NCBI RefSeq assembly: GCF_030548205.1
Contig: NZ_JAUORV010000005.1
Coordinates: 1 to 64,000, forward strand
Source: Aliiglaciecola sp. 3_MG-2023
Lineage (GTDB): Bacteria > Pseudomonadota > Gammaproteobacteria > Enterobacterales > Alteromonadaceae
Direction: 5' to 3'
Length of the DNA: 64,000 nt
The notes under the pieces were generated by a model. That model was not told the origin of the DNA. It searched no databases and saw only the letters and a program-made list of their open reading frames with translations. The position numbers and the translations under genes were made by a program. Positions 26,643-35,496 of this stretch are shown in pieces (position 1 is the stretch's first letter; the number at the start of each line of letters is the position of its first letter).

Positions 26643-29108
26643 TTAAAACGCGTAATTGACAGTGACTCGCCATTCACGTCCCTTACCAGGCAATACAGCA
26701 ACGTCGCCATATAGGTCCTGAAGCGATGTAAAGTAGGTTTCGTCAAATACATTGTCAATATTCAACATCAACGACCAATCACCATAATGGGCGAAGAAAG
26801 ATCCCTGTACTGTCCAATAACTAGGGTATTTCACCGAATTTTCGACTAAGCCTGAAGTCTCCGATACATGACGAACTCCCCAAGTTGAGCCAATGCTATC
26901 GAACACGCCTGCTTCACTGGCATAAGTCGCGTAAATACTGGTTACCGCGTCAGGAATACGAGTGTCTTCTAATTCACCCAGGTAGTAGTCGCTACCCGTG
27001 GCTGAATACATGCTGCTGGCAAAACTCAATGCCGCTATCGAAACGCCATAGTTGTCGATATCGTTCAAACCAATATCTCTTGGATTAACTATGTAGTAAC
27101 CAGCAAAGCCATCGATGTATTCGGTTTTTTGCTTATTGCTAGTAATGCTAAAGCTCAGATTTTCACTGGCAAGAATGCGCAGTTCTAATTCTGTACCTTC
27201 GCTTCTTGTGCGACTAACAGTACTTCCTCCAACGGTACTCAACTCGGTTCTTTCTTGTCTGTAGCCAGATAAAGAACCAGTTAACACGCCGTCAAATAGT
27301 TCGAGCTTTATACCACCTTCAAGCAACTCACCTTCAGACAACCATTCTCCGTTAGCAATCAAATCAGGAGAAACATCTCCGGCTTGGCTAAACTCGATAG
27401 CGGAAGATTCAGCGTAACTTACGTAGGGGCGAATACCTGACTCTAAGTCCAACAGTAACATCGCACTAAAAGTAAACTCACCTTCGCTATCTTCAGCGTA
27501 TGTTTCCGTTGCATAGGAGTAGGTTGGATCGCCATTTTCAGTGGATTCTACATCGTAGTAGTCATAACGGCCGCTCAATGACAGATTCCAAACCTCCATT
27601 GCGGTTAGATCAACCATGGCAAATGCAGAGTTATAACTCCACTTCGATTCGGTATCTAGATCCCAGAAAAAATCAGAATTGAATGGCGAACCCATGATGT
27701 CGTTCGGCATTGCACCAACTGAGATATCTCTACGGTTGATAGCAATTTGGCCACCATTATAAGACTCTTTGCGGCGAGCATCATAATAACGACTACTGAT
27801 ACCCACATTGTAGGAACCTTGTATCGCGTCGCTGCTGTTTCCAAAAGCACTAATATAAGAAACGCGTAATTCCGCAGTTTTGGCTAAGTAATCAGCTGGG
27901 AAGCCGTAACTAACAAAGCGTTGATTATCGAGGTAGTCAGCAAACAATTGCAGTTTTAATTGGCTGTCATCTTCATAGGTTTTGATCAAATCGACGAAAC
28001 CGGTAAAAGTCGAAGTATCTGAAAAATCACTATCACTTGTATACACATCGTGGCGCGACAACTGGGTCGTTCCTACGTTAGTGTCTAATGCAGCTACATT
28101 AGGATCGGCATACAAATAATAGTCAGGATAAGACGTCAACTTAGCAAAATAAGTGGGATCTTGTGCAGACAACTCCGCCCATTCCATTTGTCCATTACCG
28201 TTGGTGTCGACTAAGTCAGTATCGCGTCCGGTAATATAGGTCCCATCATCAATTAATTCTTGGGTGACCCGATTCCATCCTGGCGTTTGCACATAACCTT
28301 CAGCATTGTATGCCATTATACCTGCAACCAGCTTCCAATCATTGGCTAACTCAAAATCTGCGGTAACTTGAAGCATTTGATGTTCAGGTTCTATATCATT
28401 GTAATAACTGCCAGAGTCTTCCACCTCAATATAGGTATAGATCCCACCTTCAGCATCGCCCACATTCACTGGCAATCCGAATTGAAAACTGGCGTTCTTT
28501 TTGTCATATGAACCTAGTGTTACCTGCATTTCACCCACGGCTTCAGGTAAGTAACCACCACTTTGACTCAATCTAGCCGTTTTGGGTTCAAGATTAAGTA
28601 GTCCGCCAATTTTACCTGGACCAAAGTTGGCTGTAGGTGGACCTCGAAGAATGTCTACTCTCGATGTAGAACCAATTGGAGTTTGGTAGGTACCGCGATT
28701 TTCGATGCGTTTAAAACCATGAAAGTAAGTCTCTGCTAAGGTTCCTCTAACGTTTAAGGCACCTTCAACACCGTAGAATGATGCGGTAAAAGTACCAGGG
28801 GCTACAGCGGTTAAATCATCAACCGTAGTCACTCCAAATGCTTTTAATGTCTCATCACTTACAAAGGTTGCTGAACGGGGAGTTTCTAGCAAGGATTTTT
28901 CGAACCCAAATAACAATCCACTGGGTTGGTTTTCAAGGAAACCGGCGATATCTCGTTGAGCGACAACTGAAACTACTTCGATAGAATCAGCGTTTGAGTC
29001 GTTTGTATTTGTTGTTGTTAACTCTTCTGCCATTAACTTAGTGCTAGCGCCATGCATCGCAACTACAGCTAACGAAACTGATGTAAAGAGCTTATTCAAT
29101 TTGAACAT
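26643..29108 (-). CDS. TonB-dependent outer-membrane receptor
   Basis: 821 residues. A signal peptide (about 1-27) is followed by a short N-terminal extension, a plug domain (about 60-175, with S-V-V-A-Q-R-D near the start and R-V-D-I-L-R-G-P-P-T-A-N-F-G-P-G), then a beta-barrel ending in the terminal aromatic V-T-V-N-Y-A-F typical of outer-membrane proteins. It resembles siderophore or small-organic-ligand receptors more than the SusC type. It implies that the cluster substrate, or an iron chelate of it, is too large or too scarce for porins. Its 151-bp upstream gap carries a candidate operator shared with the stand-alone amidase gene. Confidence 0.92.
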   Translation of the reverse strand: MFKLNKLFTSVSLAVVAMHGASTKLMAEELTTTNTNDSNADSIEVVSVVAQRDIAGFLENQPSGLLFGFEKSLLETPRSATFVSDETLKAFGVTTVDDLTAVAPGTFTASFYGVEGALNVRGTLAETYFHGFKRIENRGTYQTPIGSTSRVDILRGPPTANFGPGKIGGLLNLEPKTARLSQSGGYLPEAVGEMQVTLGSYDKKNASFQFGLPVNVGDAEGGIYTYIEVEDSGSYYNDIEPEHQMLQVTADFELANDWKLVAGIMAYNAEGYVQTPGWNRVTQELIDDGTYITGRDTDLVDTNGNGQMEWAELSAQDPTYFAKLTSYPDYYLYADPNVAALDTNVGTTQLSRHDVYTSDSDFSDTSTFTGFVDLIKTYEDDSQLKLQLFADYLDNQRFVSYGFPADYLAKTAELRVSYISAFGNSSDAIQGSYNVGISSRYYDARRKESYNGGQIAINRRDISVGAMPNDIMGSPFNSDFFWDLDTESKWSYNSAFAMVDLTAMEVWNLSLSGRYDYYDVESTENGDPTYSYATETYAEDSEGEFTFSAMLLLDLESGIRPYVSYAESSAIEFSQAGDVSPDLIANGEWLSEGELLEGGIKLELFDGVLTGSLSGYRQERTELSTVGGSTVSRTRSEGTELELRILASENLSFSITSNKQKTEYIDGFAGYYIVNPRDIGLNDIDNYGVSIAALSFASSMYSATGSDYYLGELEDTRIPDAVTSIYATYASEAGVFDSIGSTWGVRHVSETSGLVENSVKYPSYWTVQGSFFAHYGDWSLMLNIDNVFDETYFTSLQDLYGDVAVLPGKGREWRVTVNYAF

Positions 29109-29187
29109 AGTGTGAACCCTTCTGTTTTTATTTTCGTTTTTGCTGCTGGGTATTACACTAACAACTTACGTGTCATCACTTTTGTAG

Positions 29188-29216
29188 TTATCCGTCTAAG
29201 TACTTGACTATTTGTG
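29188..29216. promoter_or_regulatory. Candidate operator upstream of the TonB receptor
   Basis: On the + strand the region reads TTATCCGTC, then GTCTA, two bases, and TACTTGACTATTTGTG. The GTCTA-TACTTGACT-TTT pattern recurs at 33004-33025, upstream of the amidase gene, at a similar distance from the start codon (about 95-110 bp here against 75-90 there). It is probably the site of the cluster's AraC-type regulator. This is inferred from recurrence only. Confidence 0.5.
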
Positions 29217-29259
29217 TAACTCGACGCTTTATCCTTTTAACGTTGGTAAATTTATCAAC

Positions 29260-31629
29260 CTAATCTGTGTTTTCAGCCAAATTCGTGAATATTCCTTTCG
29301 GGATAGCTGCATGCACTCCCCAATTACCATCAACCACCTGAGTCACGCCAAAGTCCACAGCAACAGACAATAACGAAATAGCTTCATCTTCACTTAGGTT
29401 TTGCGAATTCATTAAAAATCGACGCGCTTTTCTAAACGCGTCTCGCATAGCCAAGTCAATTGTTGATTGGTTATAAATTTCACTTTGGGCATTGCTGCCC
29501 AGTTCTTTTAAATAATTAGGGTGACTGAACCCTAAAACAACCCATTCATCGTCAGTTTCGATTAACGGGAAGTCCATATCAAAATATTGTCCGGGTAAGT
29601 CGGCTTGTTTGTGCAAAATAACTTGGAATTCTCCCGTTAATGAGCACTCTATCGCCGTTCCGCATAGCTCAGAGTCTCCTTGACTCGCATGAGGATCACC
29701 CACTGACAGTATACCTCCCTTAACGGCCACAGGTAAAAATACTCTGGAGCCTTTGCCTAAACGCCAATTGTCTAAATTGCCACCTTGATTAGATGGTGGA
29801 ACAGAATCGACCAAGTCAGCATGATTAGGTGCTAACCCAATAGTACCAAAATGTGGCCTAAGAGGTATTTCTACATTTTGTAAAATGTCGAAGTTTTTTT
29901 GGGTCTTACTATGGTCAACTGGTACACCTGGATAATCTATGCGCTCATGGGTAACCCCAAATGGATCTGTTTGCGGTATCCAACGATAATTATACACAGC
30001 GTGCGCACAGCTGGGTTTGTCTGATTCGTCAATTTCGTAGATAGTAACCACTTCTCTAGGCTTAGGTTCAGTGAGCAAATCATTGTAATGAAATCCCCAG
30101 AAAGTAGCGGCGTTAGAGCCAAAACTGCGGCCTTTGAACTGGTCACTGTGATTGTGTCGAGTATGAATATCTAATATTCGTAGCTCGATTACATCCCCAG
30201 GCATGGCTTCATTTATGTATATGGGGCCAGTACAAACGTGGACTCCAAATCCTTCCCCCGCGCCTCGACCGTAAATGGAGGCATCCATGGGACCTGCACC
30301 TCTGCGATCAACATTTTTCTGTTTAGATGTCCATTTAAAAACACTCTCGGCACCGGGATCATCTTTTATCATCCGTTCATAGTCGTCGTAGGCGTGGTGG
30401 GTGAGGGTCTCTATTGTTACCTTTTCATGGGAATTCATATACAGCACTGGAGTCAGTTCACGGTCGAAAAAGCCCCAGTGAATAGTATCTTTATTGACTG
30501 GAATGTAATGATGAACCGAAGATGCTTTGTCTTGGGCTAATTTAAGCGCTTGCGACTGTTTGGCCATTGCCGCCACATCAACTTGAGGCTTATTGCCGGT
30601 GTCTTCGCGGTTTTCGGTGGTACTCACACCTATGGGGCGGCCTCTGCTCTGCTTTAATTCATGCTCTTTCGCGGCCTTCTGTTTAGAACGTTTACGATAT
30701 TCTCTGGGAGACATTTTTACGTAATCACGAAAAGAACGACTAAAATAAGCTGAATCGTTAAATCCCCAGCGGAAACAAATTTCAGAAATAGATAATTGCG
30801 CATGCACTGGACTATCGAAGTCATCTTTACAGCGCTCTAAACGCCGATTTCGAATGTAGCGGCTGAAGCTCTGATCTACCGATTCAAATAATTTCTGCAA
30901 GTATCGGGGAGACACTTTATGTTCACTGGCTACTTCATTTAAGTTCAAATCTGGATTGGATAGTCGGACTTCTATACTTTGGCAAATTCGATGTAATAAA
31001 GCGGCTTTTACTCCAGCCGAACCGCCGAGAGAGCGGGTATCTGCTTCTGGAAATAGCGCTGCGATTAGAAATTCAGGAATAGCCATTTCTAGTGGACGTA
31101 GCTGATCTTCAGTCATTTTTTCCAAATTATTAGCCACTGAAACTAGCATCGCGGCTAATGTTTGAGCAGGACCTGAATGCCCCGGTAAATGCAGCATGTG
31201 TGAAGGAAGAGGAGCGATTAAACGTGCATTGAATGCGATATTTGGTACGGTCACGAATAATTGTCTGAAATCAGAATGTAAGGTTAGTGAGGTTTTGGAA
31301 CCCATAGCGCCAAATACAATATCACCAGGTAAAACCTCAAAAGACCGATTCCCCTCTCTAATTGTCATTCGCCCTTCGAGGGGGAAAGCAACCCAAACAC
31401 CATTATTGGTATTTTCTTTTTTAGCAATAATATTCTGCGATGCCGAACTAATTCGAGTGAATTCAATCCCGTTAGGCGTGGTTAAATTATGCATCACAGC
31501 ATAAAAATCCTCTAACTTGCCCTTATATTCACAAAATAAACCGAGTTTTTCTAACGCCCCCTGCCAACTAGGAAGTCGTTCAATTTTAGAATGGGCATCG
31601 GTGGAATATTCCCAACTTCGACTAAGCAT
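29260..31629 (-). CDS. AraC-type regulator fused to an acetamidase/formamidase domain
   Basis: 789 residues in one uninterrupted frame. Residues about 20-200 form an AraC-type N-terminal sensor domain (AraC_binding_2-like, as in FeaR/NphR regulators). Residues about 216-314 are the two helix-turn-helix units of the AraC/XylS DNA-binding domain (L-N-E-V-A-S-E-H-K-V-S-P-R-Y-L, then I-S-E-I-C-F-R-W-G-F-N-D-S-A-Y-F-S-R-S-F-R). A polar linker of about 60 residues leads to a complete FmdA/AmdA amidase domain (376-789) with T-H-H-A-Y-D-D and G-D-P-H-A-S-Q-G-D. A stand-alone paralogue lies directly upstream. AraC regulators are normally about 300 residues, so this fusion is unusual. It may be a regulator that senses or removes its inducer by hydrolysing it. 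Annotation pipelines may call it only by its amidase half. Confidence 0.9.
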   Translation of the reverse strand: MLSRSWEYSTDAHSKIERLPSWQGALEKLGLFCEYKGKLEDFYAVMHNLTTPNGIEFTRISSASQNIIAKKENTNNGVWVAFPLEGRMTIREGNRSFEVLPGDIVFGAMGSKTSLTLHSDFRQLFVTVPNIAFNARLIAPLPSHMLHLPGHSGPAQTLAAMLVSVANNLEKMTEDQLRPLEMAIPEFLIAALFPEADTRSLGGSAGVKAALLHRICQSIEVRLSNPDLNLNEVASEHKVSPRYLQKLFESVDQSFSRYIRNRRLERCKDDFDSPVHAQLSISEICFRWGFNDSAYFSRSFRDYVKMSPREYRKRSKQKAAKEHELKQSRGRPIGVSTTENREDTGNKPQVDVAAMAKQSQALKLAQDKASSVHHYIPVNKDTIHWGFFDRELTPVLYMNSHEKVTIETLTHHAYDDYERMIKDDPGAESVFKWTSKQKNVDRRGAGPMDASIYGRGAGEGFGVHVCTGPIYINEAMPGDVIELRILDIHTRHNHSDQFKGRSFGSNAATFWGFHYNDLLTEPKPREVVTIYEIDESDKPSCAHAVYNYRWIPQTDPFGVTHERIDYPGVPVDHSKTQKNFDILQNVEIPLRPHFGTIGLAPNHADLVDSVPPSNQGGNLDNWRLGKGSRVFLPVAVKGGILSVGDPHASQGDSELCGTAIECSLTGEFQVILHKQADLPGQYFDMDFPLIETDDEWVVLGFSHPNYLKELGSNAQSEIYNQSTIDLAMRDAFRKARRFLMNSQNLSEDEAISLLSVAVDFGVTQVVDGNWGVHAAIPKGIFTNLAENTD

Positions 31630-31781
31630 AATTTTCTCTCTTCAAATTCTCGTGACTGCACGGATAGCAATTTGTATTTTTACGTAACGGATTGGTGTTA
31701 CTAGGAAAACTTTTTCTTTAAGGTTAGGTAGCAAAGCAAGTTACATACCACAGCAGGGGAGTTGTGAAGCAAAGCATGAAA

Positions 31782-31796
31782 TGAGAATGATTATAA
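31782..31796. promoter_or_regulatory. Possible Fur box upstream of the AraC-amidase gene
   Basis: The 15-bp sequence TGAGAATGATTATAA agrees with the 7-1-7 Fur consensus (TGATAAT-n-ATTATCA) at 12 of 14 informative positions. It lies about 155 bp before the AraC-amidase start and touches the terminator of the upstream amidase gene. Iron control would make sense beside a TonB receptor, but a single match in AT-rich DNA is weak evidence. Confidence 0.3.
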
Positions 31797-31823
31797 AAAA
31801 CGCACGCTCAAAGAGTATGCGTT
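31792..31823 (-). terminator. Intrinsic terminator of the stand-alone amidase gene
   Basis: Read on the minus strand, AACGCA pairs with TGCGTT and, inside a 2x2 internal loop, CTC pairs with GAG around a TTT loop, followed by a run of T. It starts 22 bp after the amidase stop codon. It separates that gene from the AraC-amidase gene, so the latter should have its own promoter. Confidence 0.8.
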
Positions 31824-31845
31824 CAGTGTGAGGATTCAACAGCCT

Positions 31846-32934
31846 TTAGTCTGAATCAGGCTCACCGGTGTCTACGATACTACGTGGTATTTTAACGTGA
31901 ACACCCTGTACACTATCTACCACTTGAGTTACCCCGAAATCACTGGCAACACTCATCAAAGAGTAGGCGTCGTCGCGGCTCAAACCTCGATGTTCTGAAA
32001 GCAATTCAAGCATATCGATTGAGGCATTTTTCATAGCGACATTGAGATCTTCGTCAAAGCCATGTACCACAAAATAATTTGGTGTTTCTAACAGCGGGGA
32101 AGGGAATACAAAGTCTTTGCGCACAATGATTTGCATGGTGACATCCAATGAGGCTTCAATTGCAGTGCCACTGATTTCACCATCACCTTGTGATACGTGG
32201 GGGTCGCCAATAGAAAATAATCCACCTTCTACCTGCACCGGATAATACATGGTAGAACCTGCACCAATCCGCCAGTTATCAATGTTACCACCATGTTTAC
32301 CAGGTGGAATAGTGCTCACTCTGCCACTGACATCCGGTGCCACTCCAGCAGTGCCTAAGTGAGGGCGAACAGGCACTCGGACGCCATTTAAAGTCGTTTC
32401 TCGTTCACATTCAGGACACTTAGTTATCGTTCCAGGCGTTAAATATTTTCCCTTAAAGTCATAAGCATAGTGACCATGAGCTTGCATACTCGCCATGTCT
32501 AAACGGTAAATGGTGACTCGTTCTTTTTGTTCGAATTCATCATATAAGTGTCCCCAGTTAGCTGCTAAGTTTGAACCATAAGAAAAGCGCGGACGCATCG
32601 ACAAATAACGAACCTCTAGGATATCACCAGGTTGAGCACCTTCGACAAATATTGGCCCTGTCATGAGGTGGACACCTGGGTTTCTGTCTGCTTCTGGAAT
32701 ACCATCCCAAATGGCTTTGACACTATCGTCCATCATCAAGTCTGGTGCATCGCCAGCGTGATGTGTAATGGCTTCTGCTTGAATGATATCGCCACTTTTC
32801 ACCTTTAATGCGGGGGCTTCGGTGGCAGAAAAATAACCCCAGTGACAGTTTTCCACTGTGGCTTTTAAGGTGTGCATAGCGCTTGCTTGACAACGATCCT
32901 GTTCTGACAAATCGTCAGTTTTCAACAGTGACAT
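31846..32934 (-). CDS. Acetamidase/formamidase family protein
   Basis: 362 residues from the ATG at 32934 (AGGAG 5 nt upstream). It is a complete FmdA/AmdA-type amidase: H-W-G-Y-F near the start, T-H-H-A-G-D, L-M-T-G-P-I-F-V-E-G-A-Q-P-G-D-I-L-E-V, and G-D-P-H-V-S-Q-G-D-G-E-I-S-G-T-A-I-E. It also has a C-x2-C...-like pair (C-P-E-C-E-R) in the middle. The family hydrolyses formamide, acetamide and similar small amides to ammonia and the acid. It is paralogous to the C-terminal domain of the following fusion protein, which suggests a local duplication. It is likely a late, ammonia-releasing step of the cluster pathway. Confidence 0.9.
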   Translation of the reverse strand: MSLLKTDDLSEQDRCQASAMHTLKATVENCHWGYFSATEAPALKVKSGDIIQAEAITHHAGDAPDLMMDDSVKAIWDGIPEADRNPGVHLMTGPIFVEGAQPGDILEVRYLSMRPRFSYGSNLAANWGHLYDEFEQKERVTIYRLDMASMQAHGHYAYDFKGKYLTPGTITKCPECERETTLNGVRVPVRPHLGTAGVAPDVSGRVSTIPPGKHGGNIDNWRIGAGSTMYYPVQVEGGLFSIGDPHVSQGDGEISGTAIEASLDVTMQIIVRKDFVFPSPLLETPNYFVVHGFDEDLNVAMKNASIDMLELLSEHRGLSRDDAYSLMSVASDFGVTQVVDSVQGVHVKIPRSIVDTGEPDSD

Positions 32935-33003
32935 AAACTCTCCTTTCAATTATTTATTTGGTATTAATGAAAATCGTATTTTTCCAGATTAAAGGCTGAG
33001 GAA

Positions 33004-33025
33004 GTCTATTACTTGACTGTTTACG
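33004..33025. promoter_or_regulatory. Candidate operator upstream of the amidase gene
   Basis: GTCTA, one base, then TACTTGACTGTTTACG. It shares GTCTA, TACTTGACT and TTT with the site upstream of the TonB receptor (29194-29216) in the same orientation and at a similar distance from the start codon. The one-base difference in spacing is a caveat. Confidence 0.5.
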
Positions 33026-33051
33026 CCAGCTTAGTTGTGTGAAACCACCTT

Positions 33052-33852
33052 TCAGCTAAAGACCACAGTTGTCATGTCTAACGAACCGTATTCAACATAG
33101 GCGGTTTCAAAGCGCAATGTATCTTTAGGCAGGCGCGCACCCAAAATATAAAGTATCGGTAAAAAGTGGTCAGGATTTGGTACCGACTCTACGGCGTCGG
33201 CACCAAGGGAGCTATACTGCACTACTTTTTCGGGAGTATTCTCGACCATCGCAGAACGCATCGCATCACCAAAACGTTTGGCCCAAGGATAGGTTTTGTC
33301 TCGACCGCCCCAATCCATAGCGGGTAAATTGTGGACTATATTGCCACTGCCCATGACCAAGTATCCTTCGCTACGAAGCTGGGCTAGTTTTCGGCCGATT
33401 TTGAAGTGAAACTCCGCTGGTTGTTGACGGTTTATGGACAACTGCACTACCGGAATGTTGGCCTTTGGATACGCTTTTGCCAGCACACACCAAGCACCGT
33501 GGTCAAAGCCCCAACTATCATCTAATGCTGCGCCTTCTGCAGCCAAAATATCGACTAGTTTTGCGGCTAACTCTGGTGAACCTGGAGCGGGATATTGCAT
33601 TTCATACATGGCTGGTGGAAAGCCCCCAAAATCATGAATAGTGCGAGGGTTAGCCATTGATGTAACACCCACACCTTGTGTGTACCAGTGGGCTGAAATA
33701 CATATTATGCCTTTAGGGTTTGGAAATTCTTGTCCCAGGCTTTGCCACATTCGTGTTGCTTGATTATCTTCGAGAATATTGCCAGGGCTTCCATGGCCGA
33801 AGAAAATAGCTGGCATGGTAGCGTTTGACTGGTTATCAGTTTGAGTTTGCAT
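33052..33852 (-). CDS. ygiD: LigB-family extradiol dioxygenase, YgiD/DODA-like
   Basis: 266 residues, close in length and pattern to E. coli YgiD (4,5-DOPA extradiol dioxygenase). Motifs seen are A-I-F-F-G-H-G-S-P at the start (metal His), C-I-S-A-H-W-Y-T, I-H-D-F-G-G-F-P, W-G-F-D-H-G-A-W and S-G-N-I-V-H-N-L, the set of His residues for the catalytic metal. The enzymes cleave catecholic rings with O2. Here it is embedded between a Rieske oxygenase and an amidase rather than standing alone, so it may open an aromatic ring produced by the Rieske enzyme. The true substrate could differ from DOPA. Confidence 0.88.
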   Translation of the reverse strand: MQTQTDNQSNATMPAIFFGHGSPGNILEDNQATRMWQSLGQEFPNPKGIICISAHWYTQGVGVTSMANPRTIHDFGGFPPAMYEMQYPAPGSPELAAKLVDILAAEGAALDDSWGFDHGAWCVLAKAYPKANIPVVQLSINRQQPAEFHFKIGRKLAQLRSEGYLVMGSGNIVHNLPAMDWGGRDKTYPWAKRFGDAMRSAMVENTPEKVVQYSSLGADAVESVPNPDHFLPILYILGARLPKDTLRFETAYVEYGSLDMTTVVFS

Positions 33853-33937
33853 ATGCTTTACCTACGAAAAAGTCATATACCGGCTAAAGGGTATATGACG
33901 AAAAGATTTTTGCCTGCGCTATAAATTAAGATAATGA

Positions 33938-35140
33938 TTATGCGCTCTGTTTAATGGGGATGATGTGCTTGGATTTATCCCAACAAGATTGATAACGCTC
34001 AACTAACCATTCATTTAATAATTGTTGTGCTTTTTCTTGCCAAGAGTATCTCCCTCTGGGGGCAAATCTAGACTGTAAGCCCACTTGCACCAGTTCATCT
34101 ACGTGCAAGTCTTGTTCGGTAATTTCCATGGCAGCTTTCATATTAAAATCAATTTTGTCTTCAAATAAAGGATCTTTCATTGCGCCTGGGGCAACCAAGT
34201 AGCCAATGGTCATACTATGACTGTCGGCAGATTCGGCATGCAGAATCAGGTAAATAATCATATCGCTGGTAATGACTAACGACAAAGAGGGAGGTAAGTT
34301 AGCAAACACCGCTTGGTGACGGTCTTCGTCAGTTAAATTAGGAAAAATGGGTAGAATTGCTTTTTGCAGCGGGTTGAAGGCTGCATCGGGATGATTCGTC
34401 CCATTTAATCGAATATAGCCAGCTTCGCCTTCGGGCATTTCCGGGAATACCGATTTTTCACTGGGAATAAAATCGTGCAGCGGTCCTTTATGAAGTTTAG
34501 TGGCGTGGTATCCATCATTATTGTTTTCCATCATCACTTTCCAGTTCCAGTTGTATTTCTCTGGATCCATGGGCCTTGGGCCTTCGGCTTTTTCCAAGTC
34601 GTAGTTTTTCAGGTATTTGGTGACTTCCGTTAATCTTGATGCCAGCGGCGCTGCATTGAGGTCAAAGTTAACAAAAATAAAACCTAACCAAACTTCCACT
34701 TTAAGCTTGGGTAAGGCAATGTCATCACGACTGAAGTCACAGGTTTTATTCATTGCTGGCGCACCAGATAGGGTGCCATCTAAACGGTAACCCCAATGAT
34801 GATAGGGACATAAAAAGGCTTGAGCATTACCATGCCCTTCTGCAACCAACATGGCTCGGTGTTGACATACGGCTGACAACGCATGAATTTCTTGGGTTCT
34901 ATCCCTGCAGATAATTAAAGGCTCATTAACATGCGTAACCGTGAAGAAGTCACCTACTTTGGGAATTAACGACTCGCGTCCAACACAAAGCCACTCGTGA
35001 TTAAATAGGGCTTCTTTTTCGAATTCAAAAAAATCTTGGTCGGCATAACATTCTGGCGGTAAGGTTTCCGCTTGCTCTACTTCTAATGTGGAGCTGGCCA
35101 AACTGGCAAAAAACTCTTCATCGAACACTTTTTTCATCAT
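33938..35140 (-). CDS. Rieske non-heme iron oxygenase, alpha subunit type
   Basis: 400 residues. The Rieske [2Fe-2S] site is Cys92-x-His94 and Cys111-x2-His114. The catalytic mononuclear iron site follows in N-N-N-D-G-Y-H-A-T-K-L-H-K-G near residue 205-220. The family includes aromatic ring hydroxylases and demethylases such as GbcA and stachydrine/carnitine oxygenases. There is no dedicated ferredoxin reductase gene next to it; electrons must come from elsewhere. It is the first gene of the minus-strand cluster, facing an intergenic region with two palindromes, and probably starts oxidation of the imported compound. Confidence 0.9.
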   Translation of the reverse strand: MMKKVFDEEFFASLASSTLEVEQAETLPPECYADQDFFEFEKEALFNHEWLCVGRESLIPKVGDFFTVTHVNEPLIICRDRTQEIHALSAVCQHRAMLVAEGHGNAQAFLCPYHHWGYRLDGTLSGAPAMNKTCDFSRDDIALPKLKVEVWLGFIFVNFDLNAAPLASRLTEVTKYLKNYDLEKAEGPRPMDPEKYNWNWKVMMENNNDGYHATKLHKGPLHDFIPSEKSVFPEMPEGEAGYIRLNGTNHPDAAFNPLQKAILPIFPNLTDEDRHQAVFANLPPSLSLVITSDMIIYLILHAESADSHSMTIGYLVAPGAMKDPLFEDKIDFNMKAAMEITEQDLHVDELVQVGLQSRFAPRGRYSWQEKAQQLLNEWLVERYQSCWDKSKHIIPIKQSA

Positions 35141-35496
35141 GCGCTATTTCCCAATGCTATTTTTATCGTTATTTAGTTATATTTTGTGGAATTTAATCTC
35201 GAAACAACTTCTATGGATTAGAAATTGTTTGCTTCCAAACTGACCCTAGTATAAAAATTTCATGGCGGGCTATCTTGGACATATCCGTCAAACAAGTTGT
35301 AAAAAGACGTCTTTTACAATGCTTGATTCAGTTTTAGAGTGGACTGGTTGCACCGAAATTGTGCGCCTGCGCACCACTGCAAAGCGAACCCCCTCAACTT
35401 TCTTAGGCTGACTCAATTTATCGGGCGTAAAACATCAAGAAGTTCTGGTCGAGCTTGTTTAAATTTGACTAAAACATAGCGAATGAAGACATAAAC
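35141..35496. promoter_or_regulatory. Divergent control region of the catabolic cluster
   Basis: A 356-bp non-coding stretch between the Rieske gene (minus) and the FMN reductase gene (plus). It holds a dyad centred on GACGTC at 35306-35311, with arms TTGTAAAAA / TTTTACAA (35297-35319) and outer CAAG/CTTG arms, and a second dyad GTGCGC-CT-GCGCAC at 35361-35374 inside TTGCA/TGCAA. TATCCGTC (35282-35289) also occurs upstream of the TonB receptor, and CTATCTTGGACAT nearby partly resembles the TACTTGACT operator. These are likely regulator sites, but no binding protein can be assigned. Confidence 0.55.

Noticed and set aside
29260-31629. Two separate genes (AraC regulator and amidase) misread as one
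   Set aside because: The reading frame is open throughout and the linker has no stop codon. Sequence alone gives one protein, although a separate internal start cannot be fully excluded.
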